Source of the DNA: DATEPR01 sp036273855
GTDB taxonomy: Bacteria; Actinomycetota; Actinomycetes; Mycobacteriales; Pseudonocardiaceae
Assembly (NCBI GenBank): GCA_036273855.1
Contig: DASUGU010000007.1
Coordinates: 22,309 to 86,308 of the forward strand
Direction of reading: 5' to 3'
DNA length: 64,000 bases
The notes under the pieces were generated by a model. That model was not told where the DNA came from and made no database searches. It was given only the letters and a program-made list of their open reading frames with translations. Of the stretch, positions 55,470 through 64,000 are shown in pieces; the stretch's first letter is position 1, and each line of letters starts with the position of its first letter. The position numbers and the translations under genes are program-made.

Positions 55470-56840
55470 TCACTTCACCACCGTCGCGCCCTTGAACCAA
55501 CCGTTGTTGATCCCGCCCTTGAGGATGGTCACGAACGTACCGTCGCGCTTGGTCACCACGACGTCGTCCCCCTTGCGGAAGAAGTAGTCGTCCGACGCGC
55601 CGCCGCCGTTGGGGTTCCACGGGCCCTGCTTGACCTGCTCGGGGTTGTCGGCGATGTCGTCGATGTGGCCGCGCATCCAGGCCCGGTCGGCCGGGTCGGA
55701 CGGGTCCAGGCCGTAGTCCCTGGCGTGCTTGGCGATCTTGGTGCCGAACTGGCTGTCGTCCACCTTGAGCTTGGGCGCGCTCTCCGGCCGGGTCGGCGTT
55801 TCCTGCTCGGACTGCTCCAGTTCCTCCTCGACCGTGCTGTCCACGTCGGACGTCTCGGCCTCGGCCGCCTCGATGTCGGGCACGGCGTTCGCCGCGGACT
55901 CCAGGTCGACGGCGACGTCGGCGGCGATCGACTCGCCCACCTCGGTGGCCACCGTCGCCTCGAACTCCTCGGCGATCGGACCGGCGATCGCGGCCACCTC
56001 GGCGGCGTCCGCGGCACCGGCGCCCGCGTCCGAACCGCCCAGGGTGAACGGGGTGAGCAGGATGCCCACGATGGTGGTCAGGGTGACCGCGATACCGGCC
56101 TCGGCGAGCGCGGTCTTGAGCTGGTTGCGGGCGTCGTCGATGGCCTTGGCGTAGGCGTCGCACCCGTTGGCGATGCTGACGCAGGCGTTGTGCAGCACCG
56201 TGAGAATGGCCTTGTTGCCCCCGCCGGCCAGCGAGTTCCAGAACGCCGCCATGGCCTCGATGTCCTGCGCGTTGTTGTTCTCGGTGATGCTGTTCACCGC
56301 GCCGTGCAGGGTCTGCGTCACGTTGTCCACGCCGGTGGCCGCCTTGCGCCACGCGGTGGCCGCCTGGCGCAGCGCGTCCGGGTTGCCGTTGGGCCAGTAC
56401 TTGGCCAGCCAGTCCGGCACGCTGGAGTGGCCGGGACCCTCGGCCGGGTCGGGGCCGGTGACGAAGATGTCCACGGCCGCCAGCGACGGCGGATACGGCT
56501 GGTGGGCACCCTTGCCGGACGCCGTCGAGGCGTGCTCCGCCTTCAGGTAGTTGTTGGCGGTCTGGACCAACCCGATGGAGATGCCGCCGATCACCCGGCA
56601 CGCCGACTCGAACGCCTGCCACACCGCCTTCGCGGCCGGGTCGTACTTGCTGGCGAACTTCTGGGCGCCACCGTCGTTGCCCGCCATGCCCGCGTTCAGT
56701 GACGAGGCCAGCGTGGACCACACGTCGCCGAGCGCGTCCTGCTGTTTCACGAAGGTCAGTGCCGCCGAATTGACGTCGTCCGGCGTGACGTCGATCGAGC
56801 CGCCACCGTCCGACGACGGGATCGGAACAAGCGGAGCCAT
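55470..56840 (-). CDS. Polymorphic toxin-like protein with WXG/LXG-type N-terminus
   Basis: The 456-residue protein has a helical N-domain (residues ~1-130) typical of type VII-exported effectors, a second helical segment around 150-215, a hydrophobic stretch (ITLTTIVGILLTPFTLGG-like, ~235-260) and an acidic low-complexity linker (~270-350). A compact C-terminal domain of about 95 residues contains KHARDYGLDPSD, GPWNPNGGGASDDYFF and VVVTKRDGTFVTILKGG. The His early and the VVT/FVT strands late suggest a BECR-type RNase toxin, but this is inference. ATG 56840 follows GGGAGG. A putative immunity gene is coupled downstream. Confidence 0.65.
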   Translation of the reverse strand: MAPLVPIPSSDGGGSIDVTPDDVNSAALTFVKQQDALGDVWSTLASSLNAGMAGNDGGAQKFASKYDPAAKAVWQAFESACRVIGGISIGLVQTANNYLKAEHASTASGKGAHQPYPPSLAAVDIFVTGPDPAEGPGHSSVPDWLAKYWPNGNPDALRQAATAWRKAATGVDNVTQTLHGAVNSITENNNAQDIEAMAAFWNSLAGGGNKAILTVLHNACVSIANGCDAYAKAIDDARNQLKTALAEAGIAVTLTTIVGILLTPFTLGGSDAGAGAADAAEVAAIAGPIAEEFEATVATEVGESIAADVAVDLESAANAVPDIEAAEAETSDVDSTVEEELEQSEQETPTRPESAPKLKVDDSQFGTKIAKHARDYGLDPSDPADRAWMRGHIDDIADNPEQVKQGPWNPNGGGASDDYFFRKGDDVVVTKRDGTFVTILKGGINNGWFKGATVVK

Positions 56841-56952
56841 CCATCACCTCCCAGGATCACGAACTGGGACGTGCCGATCATGCCACCGGTTCCCGCGCTC
56901 CAGGTGACGACGCTGGTGTGACGTCGGGCGACGACGGCCCAACTCTGCCGGG

Positions 56953-57174
56953 TCAGGCGGTGGTTTCGGTCACGGCGCGCAGGTGCTGGGCGCCCTCGGT
57001 GGCCAGGGTGCTGAGGCGTTCGAGGCTCTCGACGTCGCTGAACTCCAGGATGATGCCTTCCGCGCCGAACAGGATCGAGACCGTGTCGTCGTCCGGCCGG
57101 CGTGGGGTGGACAGCCTCATGTCCACCTCCGAGTCGATGATCGCGTTCGCGTACACGTCCAGTTGACGGCTCAT
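56953..57174 (-). CDS. Small conserved-looking protein of unknown function (73 aa)
   Basis: ATG 57174 has an excellent ribosome site (GGAGGG, four bases upstream). The acidic product reads like one small alpha/beta domain (AEGIILEFSDVESLERLSTLATEG). It precedes the toxin-like gene by about 110 bases on the same strand and is probably co-transcribed. I do not recognise it; it may be an accessory or regulatory factor of the WXG operon. Confidence 0.55.
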   Translation of the reverse strand: MSRQLDVYANAIIDSEVDMRLSTPRRPDDDTVSILFGAEGIILEFSDVESLERLSTLATEGAQHLRAVTETTA

Positions 57175-57325
57175 GGCGCCCTCCTTGTCGCGACCGGGGC
57201 GGCTCGTGCCGCATACTCCCCGTGTCGTATTGTGTACATCCAGTCACGAGCAGTAGAGCACAAGCGTGTACTAGGGCGCTAGCTAGCAGCGTCGTCACAT
57301 CGAGTGATATCGAGGGAGTACGTCA
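57175..57325. promoter_or_regulatory. Divergent promoter region of the toxin operon and XRE gene
   Basis: About 150 bases with the 10-bp palindrome GCTAGCTAGC at 57278-57287, two GTGTAC repeats flanking it on the left, and the direct repeat ATCGAG near 57299-57314. The XRE-type regulator encoded on the right is the natural candidate to bind here. Confidence 0.4.
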
Positions 57326-58168
57326 GTGGCGGAACGAAGCGATCCTCCGGCGCTGCGCTGGCTGATCGGCGTCGAACTGGCCAACTACCGCAGGCAGTCC
57401 GGCGTCTCGCAGTCGGCGGCGGCCAAGCACGTCGGCGTGTCCACGGGCATGGTCGGCCACTACGAGGTCGGCCGGTACTCCGCCGCGCCCGAGCAGATCA
57501 CCCGACTCCTGGAACTCTATGGCGCGCCTCGGCACGACGTCGAGCGACTGTCCACTCTGGCCGGTCGCGCCGACCAGGGCAGCTGGCTGGCCCGCTGGAG
57601 CGACGTTATCCCCGACTGGCTCAGGACGTATATCGGTCTCGAAGGCTTGGCATCGCACGTGTTCACCTACACACCATTGGTGCTGCCAGCATTGGTGCAG
57701 ACCAGAGACTATTCGGCAGGCGTCACGTCACCGAGCGCCCGTGTGCGGCCCGACCAGCAGGAGCGTCTGGTCAACCTCCGGATGGTGCGCCAAGAACGGC
57801 TGTTCACCGATGAACCACTCCATCTCACAGCGCTGATAGAGGAGTCGATCCTCGATCGGCCGATCGGGGGCGGCAAGGCCGTCATGCGCGGCCAACTCCG
57901 GCATCTGATCGACCTCGCCAAGCGGGACAACGTGGAGATCCTCGTCCTGCCGACCGCTGTTGGGCGACATGACGGCCTGGAGGGTCGGTTCGACTTGCTG
58001 CACTTCCGCGAAGCCCAGTCCATCGGCTACGTCGAGATCCCGGACGACGCCATTTACATTCAAGATCAGCGACAGGTCGAGAAGTACACTGCGAGCGCGG
58101 AACTCCTTCGCTCCGCGGCGCTGTCGCAGCCCAAATCCGTGAAGGCGATCGCGGCGCGGCTCGACTGA
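57326..58168 (+). CDS. XRE-family regulator with DUF5753 domain
   Basis: This 280-residue protein has an N-terminal HTH_31-type Cro/C1 domain (residues ~12-70: LANYRRQSGVSQSAAAKHVGVSTGMVGHYEVGR). The DUF5753 domain follows (~95-275), with PALVQTRDYSAG, QERLVNLRMVRQERL and LHLTALIEESILDRPIGG. This is the common actinobacterial regulator paired with a DUF397 gene (WhiJ-type systems). GTG 57326 has GGGAG upstream. It is divergent from the WXG/toxin operon and may control it. Confidence 0.9.
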   Translation: MAERSDPPALRWLIGVELANYRRQSGVSQSAAAKHVGVSTGMVGHYEVGRYSAAPEQITRLLELYGAPRHDVERLSTLAGRADQGSWLARWSDVIPDWLRTYIGLEGLASHVFTYTPLVLPALVQTRDYSAGVTSPSARVRPDQQERLVNLRMVRQERLFTDEPLHLTALIEESILDRPIGGGKAVMRGQLRHLIDLAKRDNVEILVLPTAVGRHDGLEGRFDLLHFREAQSIGYVEIPDDAIYIQDQRQVEKYTASAELLRSAALSQPKSVKAIAARLD

Positions 58169-58185
58169 TTGTGGAAGGAACCCCG

Positions 58186-58452
58186 ATGGACACCGCATGG
58201 CGGACATCGAGCTACAGCAGCAACGGCACCAACTGCGTCCAGGTGTCATGGCGCAAGGCCAGTTACAGCAGCAACGGCTCCAACTGCGTGGAACTGTCAC
58301 CTGATCTCGCTGCCGTTCGGGACTCCAAGAATCCTGGCGGGCCGGTCCTGCGGGTCGACCTTCGGCTGTTCGTGCGGGCCATCAAACACGAGTGCGGGGC
58401 ACCGGCTCGCACCGGTGCCCCGCACTCTCCCGAAGATCAGCCAGCTGTGTAG
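58186..58452 (+). CDS. DUF397 protein with an internal duplication
   Basis: This 88-residue partner of the XRE regulator reads WRTSSYSSNGTNCVQVS, then again WRKASYSSNGSNCVELS, then VRDSKNPGGPVL. The first half of the DUF397 domain is therefore doubled. The DNA shows it: 58213-58238 and 58264-58289 differ at one base and are 51 nt (17 codons) apart. GGAAGG precedes ATG 58186. The natural domain ends near FVRAIKHE. Beyond that the frame runs through a terminator hairpin and overlaps the convergent protease gene by 16 bases. Confidence 0.85.
   Translation: MDTAWRTSSYSSNGTNCVQVSWRKASYSSNGSNCVELSPDLAAVRDSKNPGGPVLRVDLRLFVRAIKHECGAPARTGAPHSPEDQPAV
58390..58427. terminator. Hairpin terminator overlapping the DUF397 C-terminus
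   Basis: A perfect 16-bp stem (58390-58405 with 58412-58427) with the six-base loop CTCGCA. It lies inside the last codons of the DUF397 frame and ten bases beyond the stop of the convergent protease gene, so it can serve both. Confidence 0.8.
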
Positions 58453-61400
58453 CTGTACGGGATGCCGGCCAGTTCCGAACCCTGGCCGAACAGGTTGTTC
58501 CAGGTGTCCACGTACAGGGTGCCGTGGACGACGCTGCCGGACTTGGCGGTCGGCGTGATGGTCACCGGGATGGTGGCCGTGCCGCCCGCCGGGATGAACA
58601 CCGCGTTACCCGCGCCGCCACCCACGGCGGTCTGCCAGAAGTCACCCGTGCCCGGGGTGACCGCGCCGTCGAACGGCTGCATGTGCGCGGTCAGGGACAG
58701 GCTGGCGGTGCCGGCCGGTGCGGTGTCCGGGAACGGGCCGACCTCACCGACGTCGGTGAACCACGGGCCGAACGCCAACTGGTCGGCGTCCGAGATCGTG
58801 TTCACGCCACTCGTGCCCGAGAACAGGTACGGGCCGGGGTTGCCGTCGCTGAACTCCAGGTAGTCGTCCGCCGGAACGGTCGAGCTGAAGTGCTGCGTCA
58901 GCGTGGTGGTGTGCGTCGGCACGTTGTACACCGGTGGGCTGGTGTCCGCCGTATCCTCGGGCAGGTCGATGTTGCTCTGCCCGGCGATCGGCGGCAGCGT
59001 GACGTCGGCTTCCTGGTTCAACCTCGGGTCGAGGAAGAAGAACTCACCGGCGGCGCTGGTGTTGCGCACCTTCACCGTGGCCTCGGCGGCACCGGTCAGC
59101 GTGGTGTGCGCACTGTTCGGCAGCCCGTCGGCCTGGGCGTGGACCGTGTTGAACTGGACCTGCCCGTGCACCGTCTGGCTGAACTCCGTCCCGCTGGACG
59201 GGCTCTGCAGGAAGGCGATGACCTCCCACCGGCCGCTCACCGGCTGGTTGACGGTCATCTCGGCCACACCGGTCGACTCGGCGTCACCGGTGTTCCACGC
59301 CGTCTCCACCGCGTTGGTGTCGCCGGAGAGGACCTGACCGGTCGGGCTGACCAGCAGGAAGCCCACCGAGGTCGCCGGGTCGATCGTGGTGAAGTTGAGC
59401 GTCATGTCCTGCTTGCCCTTGGGCACGTCCATGAAGTAGCTCAGGTACTGGTTCAGGCCACGTCCGACACCACCGGTGATGGTCGTGGTGAACCGGCCGT
59501 TGCCGGTGGTCGGGATCAGCACCCGGCGGGCCAGCGGCACCGACACGTGCGTGCCCAGGTTGGTGTCGAACTGCAGGGACGCCGGGGCGTCACCGGCCGC
59601 CTTGGGCAGCGGCACGGTGAAGGCGAACTTGGCCGAACCGCCGGCCGGGATCGTCTTCGTGACCGAGTTGGTGCCCGCGGAGACGTAGCGGAAGCCGGTG
59701 TTCTGCACCGTCACGGCGCCACGGAACGTGCCGGGCGCGTCCAGGGCCTCCTGGAAGTGATCGCGGCCGTTGTTCCACAGGACCTTCTCGGTCCAGGTGC
59801 CCGGCGTCGGGTTGTGCACCGAGATGTGCTGGAAGTCGGTGAACCCGAAGTCGTAGGACTCCCCGACGAGGTTGCCCTGCGGGTCGAACAGTTCCAGGTC
59901 GAGCTGACCCGAGGTGCGCGTGCCCGGCCAGATCATCTCGGCCGTCATGAAGGGCACGTTCTTCGGGACATTGAAGGTGAACGACGGTGCTGCCTGGGCC
60001 GCTTCACCGGGACCGCCCGGCGGGTTGGCCGGCGGCGGGGTCGCGCCCGTCACCTGCACGGTCTTGTTGAACTGGAAGATCGACGACCCGAGCGTGCGGG
60101 AGGTGCCCGTCACGGTCTGCGCCTTGGTGGAGGTGTTGGTCAGCGTCTCCGTCGCGTGCTGGGTGGTGCCGCTCGCGCCCGTGATGTCGAACTGGGTCGA
60201 GGACGGGACCAGCGCGGAGCTGCCGCCGGCGCCGGTGCCGATGGCCCTGGCCGCCTGGACGGCGGCGAGGCTGTTCAGCAGGCCGGCACCCTGCTGGTCG
60301 GACGGCACGTTGAGGTCGGTCGCGGTGCCCAGCAGGAGCTGCTTGACCAGTGCCGGCGAGGGCCGGGCGCCGTGGTGGCTGTCCTCGTACGCCTGGATCA
60401 CCAGTGCCGCGGCACCGGCGATGAACGGCGAGGACTGGCTGGTGCCACCGAACGACTCACTGTTCTGGGTGCATTCCGGCCAGGGTGCGCCGACCGTGCA
60501 GTCGGCCATGGCGGACTGGGACGGTGCCACGAGGTCGACGTACTTGTTGTCCAACGTCGGACCACCGGAGGACAGCCCGGAGATGTTGTTGCTGACGAAA
60601 CCGGAGTAGCCCTTGTCCTGGGCGTCCAGCCGGAACGCGGTGGTACCGGCGGCGGCGATCACGTCGGGCGCGCTGGAGGGCGTGCCGACGGTGCCGGACT
60701 GGCCGGAGTCACCACTGGAGGCGACCACGGTGACGCCCGCGGCGATCGCGGCCTCGTCGGCCATAGCGATCGGGTCGACGGCGCCGTCCGGGAACAGGGT
60801 CGCGCCGAACGACTGGTTGATGACGTCGACCTTGTCCACGTTCACCGCGTAGTCGACGCCGCGCACGAACGCCGACTCGGGCGCGCCGAACTCACCGAAC
60901 ACCTTGATGCCGACCAGGGACGCGCCGGGCGCGAAGCCCTTGATGCGGAAGGTGCAACCCGCTGGCAGGCCCGCGTTGGGCAGTGCGGTCGACAGGTCGA
61001 ACGTGGTGTTGCCCTGCGCGGCGATCGAGCTGGCGTCACCGAACGCCTCGGCGCCACCGCTGGCGTCGTTCTTGCCGTCGCCGGAGAAGTCCTGGTAGTC
61101 GGAGAAGACCGGGGTGCCGTCCGGCCGGATGAAGTCAGGGTTGTTGATGTCGATGCCGTCGGCCATGAAGGCGACCTTGACGCCCTTGCCGGTGGCGATC
61201 GCCTGTGCCTTGTCGGTGTTGGTCAGGCCGAGCGCCTCGGGCTCGATCTGCGGCTTGCTCGGGTCGGAGGTGCACGCCGCCCGGGCGCCTGGCTGCTGGG
61301 TCCCCTGTGCCCGCACGCCGGCCGTGCTGGGCACCGTGATGATCTTGTCCAGCACCACGTCGGCCACCGCGGGGTTCGCCTGCAGCCGGCTGATCTCGCT

Positions 61401-61712
61401 CTGGCTGGCGGTGGCCGCGACCGCGCTGACCGTGTCCAGTTGCTGGATGTGGGTCGCACCGCTGCTGTGCAGGTCCGCCACGATCCCGGCCTGGTCGGCG
61501 TTGACCGCGCGGGACCGCGCGACGGCGTCGATCTTCGGCTTCAGGTCGGGATGCTGGGCCCGCATCAGGACGATGACGGCCTCGCTCTTACCACTGCCCA
61601 CTTGGGGTGCCGCGTTGGCCTGGACACTGGCAACGGCGGTCGCGGTAAGCGCCACCGTTGCCGTCGCCAGTACCAAGCGGAGATGACTTCTGCCGCTCAT
61701 GCCGGAAAGCAT
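58437..61712 (-). CDS. Large secreted subtilase-like serine peptidase with unusual active site
   Basis: The 1091-residue protein has a signal peptide (residues ~1-34), an I9-like propeptide (~45-130) and a peptidase domain (~165-490). C-terminal beta-rich modules of about 600 residues follow. Asp185 (FMADGID) and Ser425 (GGTSQSSP) match the S8 triad. The usual GHGTHVA with catalytic His is absent. At that place the sequence has GAEAFGD (Glu222, Asp226), and the oxyanion segment reads SSGDSG (Asp335). Glu-x3-Asp, Asp and Ser is the sedolisin pattern. ATG 61700 is an alternative start. Confidence 0.8.
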   Translation of the reverse strand: MLSGMSGRSHLRLVLATATVALTATAVASVQANAAPQVGSGKSEAVIVLMRAQHPDLKPKIDAVARSRAVNADQAGIVADLHSSGATHIQQLDTVSAVAATASQSEISRLQANPAVADVVLDKIITVPSTAGVRAQGTQQPGARAACTSDPSKPQIEPEALGLTNTDKAQAIATGKGVKVAFMADGIDINNPDFIRPDGTPVFSDYQDFSGDGKNDASGGAEAFGDASSIAAQGNTTFDLSTALPNAGLPAGCTFRIKGFAPGASLVGIKVFGEFGAPESAFVRGVDYAVNVDKVDVINQSFGATLFPDGAVDPIAMADEAAIAAGVTVVASSGDSGQSGTVGTPSSAPDVIAAAGTTAFRLDAQDKGYSGFVSNNISGLSSGGPTLDNKYVDLVAPSQSAMADCTVGAPWPECTQNSESFGGTSQSSPFIAGAAALVIQAYEDSHHGARPSPALVKQLLLGTATDLNVPSDQQGAGLLNSLAAVQAARAIGTGAGGSSALVPSSTQFDITGASGTTQHATETLTNTSTKAQTVTGTSRTLGSSIFQFNKTVQVTGATPPPANPPGGPGEAAQAAPSFTFNVPKNVPFMTAEMIWPGTRTSGQLDLELFDPQGNLVGESYDFGFTDFQHISVHNPTPGTWTEKVLWNNGRDHFQEALDAPGTFRGAVTVQNTGFRYVSAGTNSVTKTIPAGGSAKFAFTVPLPKAAGDAPASLQFDTNLGTHVSVPLARRVLIPTTGNGRFTTTITGGVGRGLNQYLSYFMDVPKGKQDMTLNFTTIDPATSVGFLLVSPTGQVLSGDTNAVETAWNTGDAESTGVAEMTVNQPVSGRWEVIAFLQSPSSGTEFSQTVHGQVQFNTVHAQADGLPNSAHTTLTGAAEATVKVRNTSAAGEFFFLDPRLNQEADVTLPPIAGQSNIDLPEDTADTSPPVYNVPTHTTTLTQHFSSTVPADDYLEFSDGNPGPYLFSGTSGVNTISDADQLAFGPWFTDVGEVGPFPDTAPAGTASLSLTAHMQPFDGAVTPGTGDFWQTAVGGGAGNAVFIPAGGTATIPVTITPTAKSGSVVHGTLYVDTWNNLFGQGSELAGIPYSYTAG

Positions 61713-61839
61713 TCGTCAGAATGGCCGGCCAATACAATCTACTTTCGGAGCTATCTTATCCACATTTTGACCGTTCCCGAGAGAGTGTGAACGGGTTCCC
61801 TCGGTCAGCGGATTGACCGACCAGCACGCATTGCCTGGG

Positions 61840-62757
61840 TCAGTGCCACGGAGCAGGTGGGAACCAGCCGATCCCCAGATTGGCGGGTACCCGCAACGCC
61901 CAGTAGGCGAACGTGAACGTACCGCCAACAAGGAGTGCGGCGGCCGTCACCGTGGTGACCCTGGATTCGGTGCGCCGCAACCATGCCGGGAAGCGACTGA
62001 ACGACAGAATCAGGAACAGAACGCTCATCACCGCCATATTGCCGATGACCACGAGCACAAATGCGGCGGCGCCGTACAAAGCGTTGTGCGTACTCGCCGC
62101 GTGCGCGAACATCTGCCGGAACAGCGGCCACGGCCGGCCGATCAGGAATCCACCGACGAGCGCGCCCATCACGACTTGGCGGGCGGCGGGATGGCGTGCG
62201 GCGAGCGAGCCGAGCGCGTCGGGCACCAGTCGCAGTTCGGCCAGTCCCAGATAGAGCAGCACGATCCCGATGGCACCGAAGACGGCGATCGACTGCAACG
62301 TCCGCACCGGAATGTCGCCGTCGACGACCGCGCCGGACAGTTGCGGGATGCGGTCGCCGACCACGGCGCCGACCGCGCCGTAGCCGCCGGCCACCACGAC
62401 GGCGCCCAGGGTCAGCCAGCCCAGCGGGCGTAGCGCCCGGCGCAGCCGGCCGGCCACCGTCGGGCGGGACTCCACCATGGGCGCGATCGCGCTGAACACG
62501 GCGACGTTGCACGCGGTGAAGGTGCCGGCCAGCCCGGTGACGAAGGCGACGACCAGGCCGGCGATCGTGGTGGTCGCCGTGGTGCCGTGGGCGCCGAGGA
62601 TGCCGTTGGCGGTGTTCACGCCGATGTCGTCGTCCACCAGGCGGGCGGACCACAGGATGGCGACGGCCAGGCCGCCGAGTACGGACAGGCCAAGGACGAG
62701 GCCGCGCGGCGCGGTGTTCGGCGGCGCTGTGGCCGCGTTCTCCCTGATGTCGGTCAT
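61840..62757 (-). CDS. Multi-pass membrane protein, CcdA/DsbD-like
   Basis: This protein of about 305 residues has seven or so hydrophobic segments. Near the second one lies GLAGTFTACNVAVFSAIAPMV, reminiscent of the Cys-Pro-containing helix of CcdA/DsbD thiol transporters, with only one Cys. The resemblance is by eye and weak. ATG 62757 (MTDIRENA) is chosen over 62793 because the upstream part is not protein-like. Its role is unknown; it lies between the subtilase and PHP genes on the same strand. Confidence 0.6.
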   Translation of the reverse strand: MTDIRENAATAPPNTAPRGLVLGLSVLGGLAVAILWSARLVDDDIGVNTANGILGAHGTTATTTIAGLVVAFVTGLAGTFTACNVAVFSAIAPMVESRPTVAGRLRRALRPLGWLTLGAVVVAGGYGAVGAVVGDRIPQLSGAVVDGDIPVRTLQSIAVFGAIGIVLLYLGLAELRLVPDALGSLAARHPAARQVVMGALVGGFLIGRPWPLFRQMFAHAASTHNALYGAAAFVLVVIGNMAVMSVLFLILSFSRFPAWLRRTESRVTTVTAAALLVGGTFTFAYWALRVPANLGIGWFPPAPWH

Positions 62758-62817
62758 GTCAATATCCTGTCCAGCGGTGATCGCGCCGAACATCTCGGAG
62801 AATGCGCAGCCCCGGGG

Positions 62818-63822
62818 TCAGTCCCGCTGGCGCGTGAGCAGGGCGTCGGCGGCGAGCGTGTTGATCACGCGATCCGCCGGCAGGTCAAGGGCTTCCGCCC
62901 GGCGGCAGCCGTCGTCCAGCCAGTCCAGTTGGCCGGGCGCGTGCGCGTCGGTGTCGATCGCGAAGACACAGCCCAGTTCCACGGCCATGGCCAGCAACGG
63001 ATCCGGCGGGTCGCGGCGCTCCGGTCGGCAGTTGATCTCCACCGCGACACCGTTGTCCCGGCACGCGGTGAACACCTTCGCGGCGTCGAAAGTGGACGCC
63101 GGGCGGCCGCGGCCGGTGATCAGCCTGCCGGTGCAGTGGCCGAGCACGTCCACGTGGGGGTTGCGCACGGCGGCCACCATGCGCGGTGTCATCTCCATCG
63201 CCGGCATGCGCAGGTGCGAGTGCACGCTGGCGACCACGATGTCCAGGCGTGCCAACAGTTCCGGTTCCTGATCCAGCGTGCCGTCGTCCAGGATGTCCAC
63301 CTCGATACCGGACAGCATGCGGAACGGCGCCAGTTCCGCGTTGATCTCGTCCAGCAGCCGCAACTGCTCGCGCAGCCGGTCCGGCGACAGTCCCCTGGCG
63401 ACGGTCAGCCGGGGCGAGTGGTCGGTGAGCGCGACCCACTCGTGGCCCAGCGCGCGGGCCGCCTCGGCCATCTCGCGCGGCGGGCTGCCGCCGTCCGACC
63501 AGTCCGAGTGGGTGTGGCAGTCACCGCGCAGCGCGGTGCGCAACCCCGCCCTGGGCTGCTGCGGCACGGTGCCGACGAGTTCGGTGAGGTAGTCGGGTAT
63601 ACCGCCGGCGGCGGCCTGCGCCACCGCGGTCGCCGTCGTCTTCCCGATGCCGGGCAGCTGTTGCAGCGTGCCGCGCCGGATCCGCTCGTCCAGTTCGCCG
63701 TCCGGCAGCTCGTCCAGCACGGCGGCCGCCTTGCGGAACGCGCGCACCCGGTAGGTGGGCGCGCCGGCCCGTTCGAGCCGGAACGCGATCTGCCGCAGTG
63801 CCTCTACCGGGTCCACACCCAC
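62818..63822 (-). CDS. PHP-domain phosphoesterase with DNA polymerase X-type N-terminus
   Basis: This 334-residue protein has an N-terminal helix-hairpin-helix region like PolX (FRLERAGAPTYRVRAFRKAA, LPGIGKTTATAVAQA, residues ~10-80). The PHP metal-binding phosphoesterase domain (~95-330) has the motifs DCHTHSDWSDG, ALTDHS, GIEVDI, ASVHSH, DVLGHCTGR and DTDAHAP. The polymerase palm of PolX is missing. This is a common actinobacterial stand-alone form, possibly a nuclease or phosphatase in DNA repair. GTG 63822 starts it. Confidence 0.88.
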   Translation of the reverse strand: MGVDPVEALRQIAFRLERAGAPTYRVRAFRKAAAVLDELPDGELDERIRRGTLQQLPGIGKTTATAVAQAAAGGIPDYLTELVGTVPQQPRAGLRTALRGDCHTHSDWSDGGSPPREMAEAARALGHEWVALTDHSPRLTVARGLSPDRLREQLRLLDEINAELAPFRMLSGIEVDILDDGTLDQEPELLARLDIVVASVHSHLRMPAMEMTPRMVAAVRNPHVDVLGHCTGRLITGRGRPASTFDAAKVFTACRDNGVAVEINCRPERRDPPDPLLAMAVELGCVFAIDTDAHAPGQLDWLDDGCRRAEALDLPADRVINTLAADALLTRQRD

Positions 63823-64000
63823 AGCGATACCGCACCGGGCGGTCCGACCGCCACCCGAACCTCAGCTTGACTCTGTCGGTGATCTTGGTTCCACGGCGCA
63901 GTCCATGATCAGTAGCATGATCAGCCCTGTTCAAGGCCGATGCAGCTACCGAGGTGCCCGTTGTCTGTCCGTCCCCGTTCCGGCGAGCACGTCCCGTCTC
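63823..64000. other. Right-edge sequence without recognised gene
   Basis: No supported gene, repeat or terminator was seen in the last 178 bases. It should contain the promoter of the PHP gene. Confidence 0.4.

Overview
The window reads as chromosome of a high-GC actinomycete, most likely of the Pseudonocardiales type. The evidence is the G/C-ending codon usage, frequent GTG starts and ATGA/GTGA gene overlaps, a mycothiol-type maleylpyruvate isomerase, an actinobacterial GlgA-GlgC pair, a WXG100 protein, and an XRE-DUF397 pair. No rRNA, tRNA, CRISPR array or phage was seen. The placement is inferred from gene content only.

Layout. 1-2.2 kb: a sensor-kinase polypeptide carrying two kinase units in one reading frame, convergent with a NarL-type response regulator. 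2.5-6.2 kb: a TIGR03084-type protein, a 66-residue orphan peptide gene with its own terminator, a split ThDP-decarboxylase-like pair and an AraC-GyrI regulator. 6.4-10.8 kb: an orphan UnbV-UnbU pair (otherwise known from enediyne warhead cassettes) followed by an MFS exporter. 11.3-27.8 kb: a CoA-ester catabolic island with acyl-CoA dehydrogenases, an SDR, a DUF35/thiolase-like pair resembling side-chain aldolases, NDP-forming acyl-CoA synthetases, a thioesterase, an enoyl-CoA hydratase and an MFS carrier. Two divergent promoters in it share a CTAGA-N7-TCTAG operator, which probably belongs to the local TetR regulator. 27.9-32.5 kb: a DszC/SfnB-like flavoenzyme, a TetR-controlled drug-efflux operon, a methyltransferase and a molbindin. 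32.5-37.7 kb: a gentisate pathway (IclR, AAHS transporter, gentisate dioxygenase, maleylpyruvate isomerase, FAD hydroxylase) with no fumarylpyruvate hydrolase. 38-46 kb: HtpG, a methyltransferase, a membrane/secreted/EF-hand trio, and GlgA-GlgC. 46.6-54.7 kb: MarR with a single-chain ABC exporter, a decayed serine hydrolase, a TsaC/YciO protein, and an IS982-type element that has cut off the end of an epimerase gene. 54.7-58.5 kb: a WXG100/polymorphic-toxin-like operon divergent from XRE-DUF397. 58.4-63.8 kb: a large secreted subtilase-like protein, a membrane protein and a PHP-domain protein.

The most unusual feature is a family of intergenic elements (10.87-11.31, 16.7-16.9, 37.84-38.01 and 46.07-46.51 kb). 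Together they hold six copies of one module: a stem of about 26 bp whose loop is tiled exactly by three small hairpins with three-base loops. Stem lengths change by compensatory changes between copies (5-4-3, 4-4-4 and 5-5-3 bp). Two elements are full-length inverted copies with terminal inverted repeats and a conserved core. Genes next to several copies show a marked local strand-composition skew that fades with distance.
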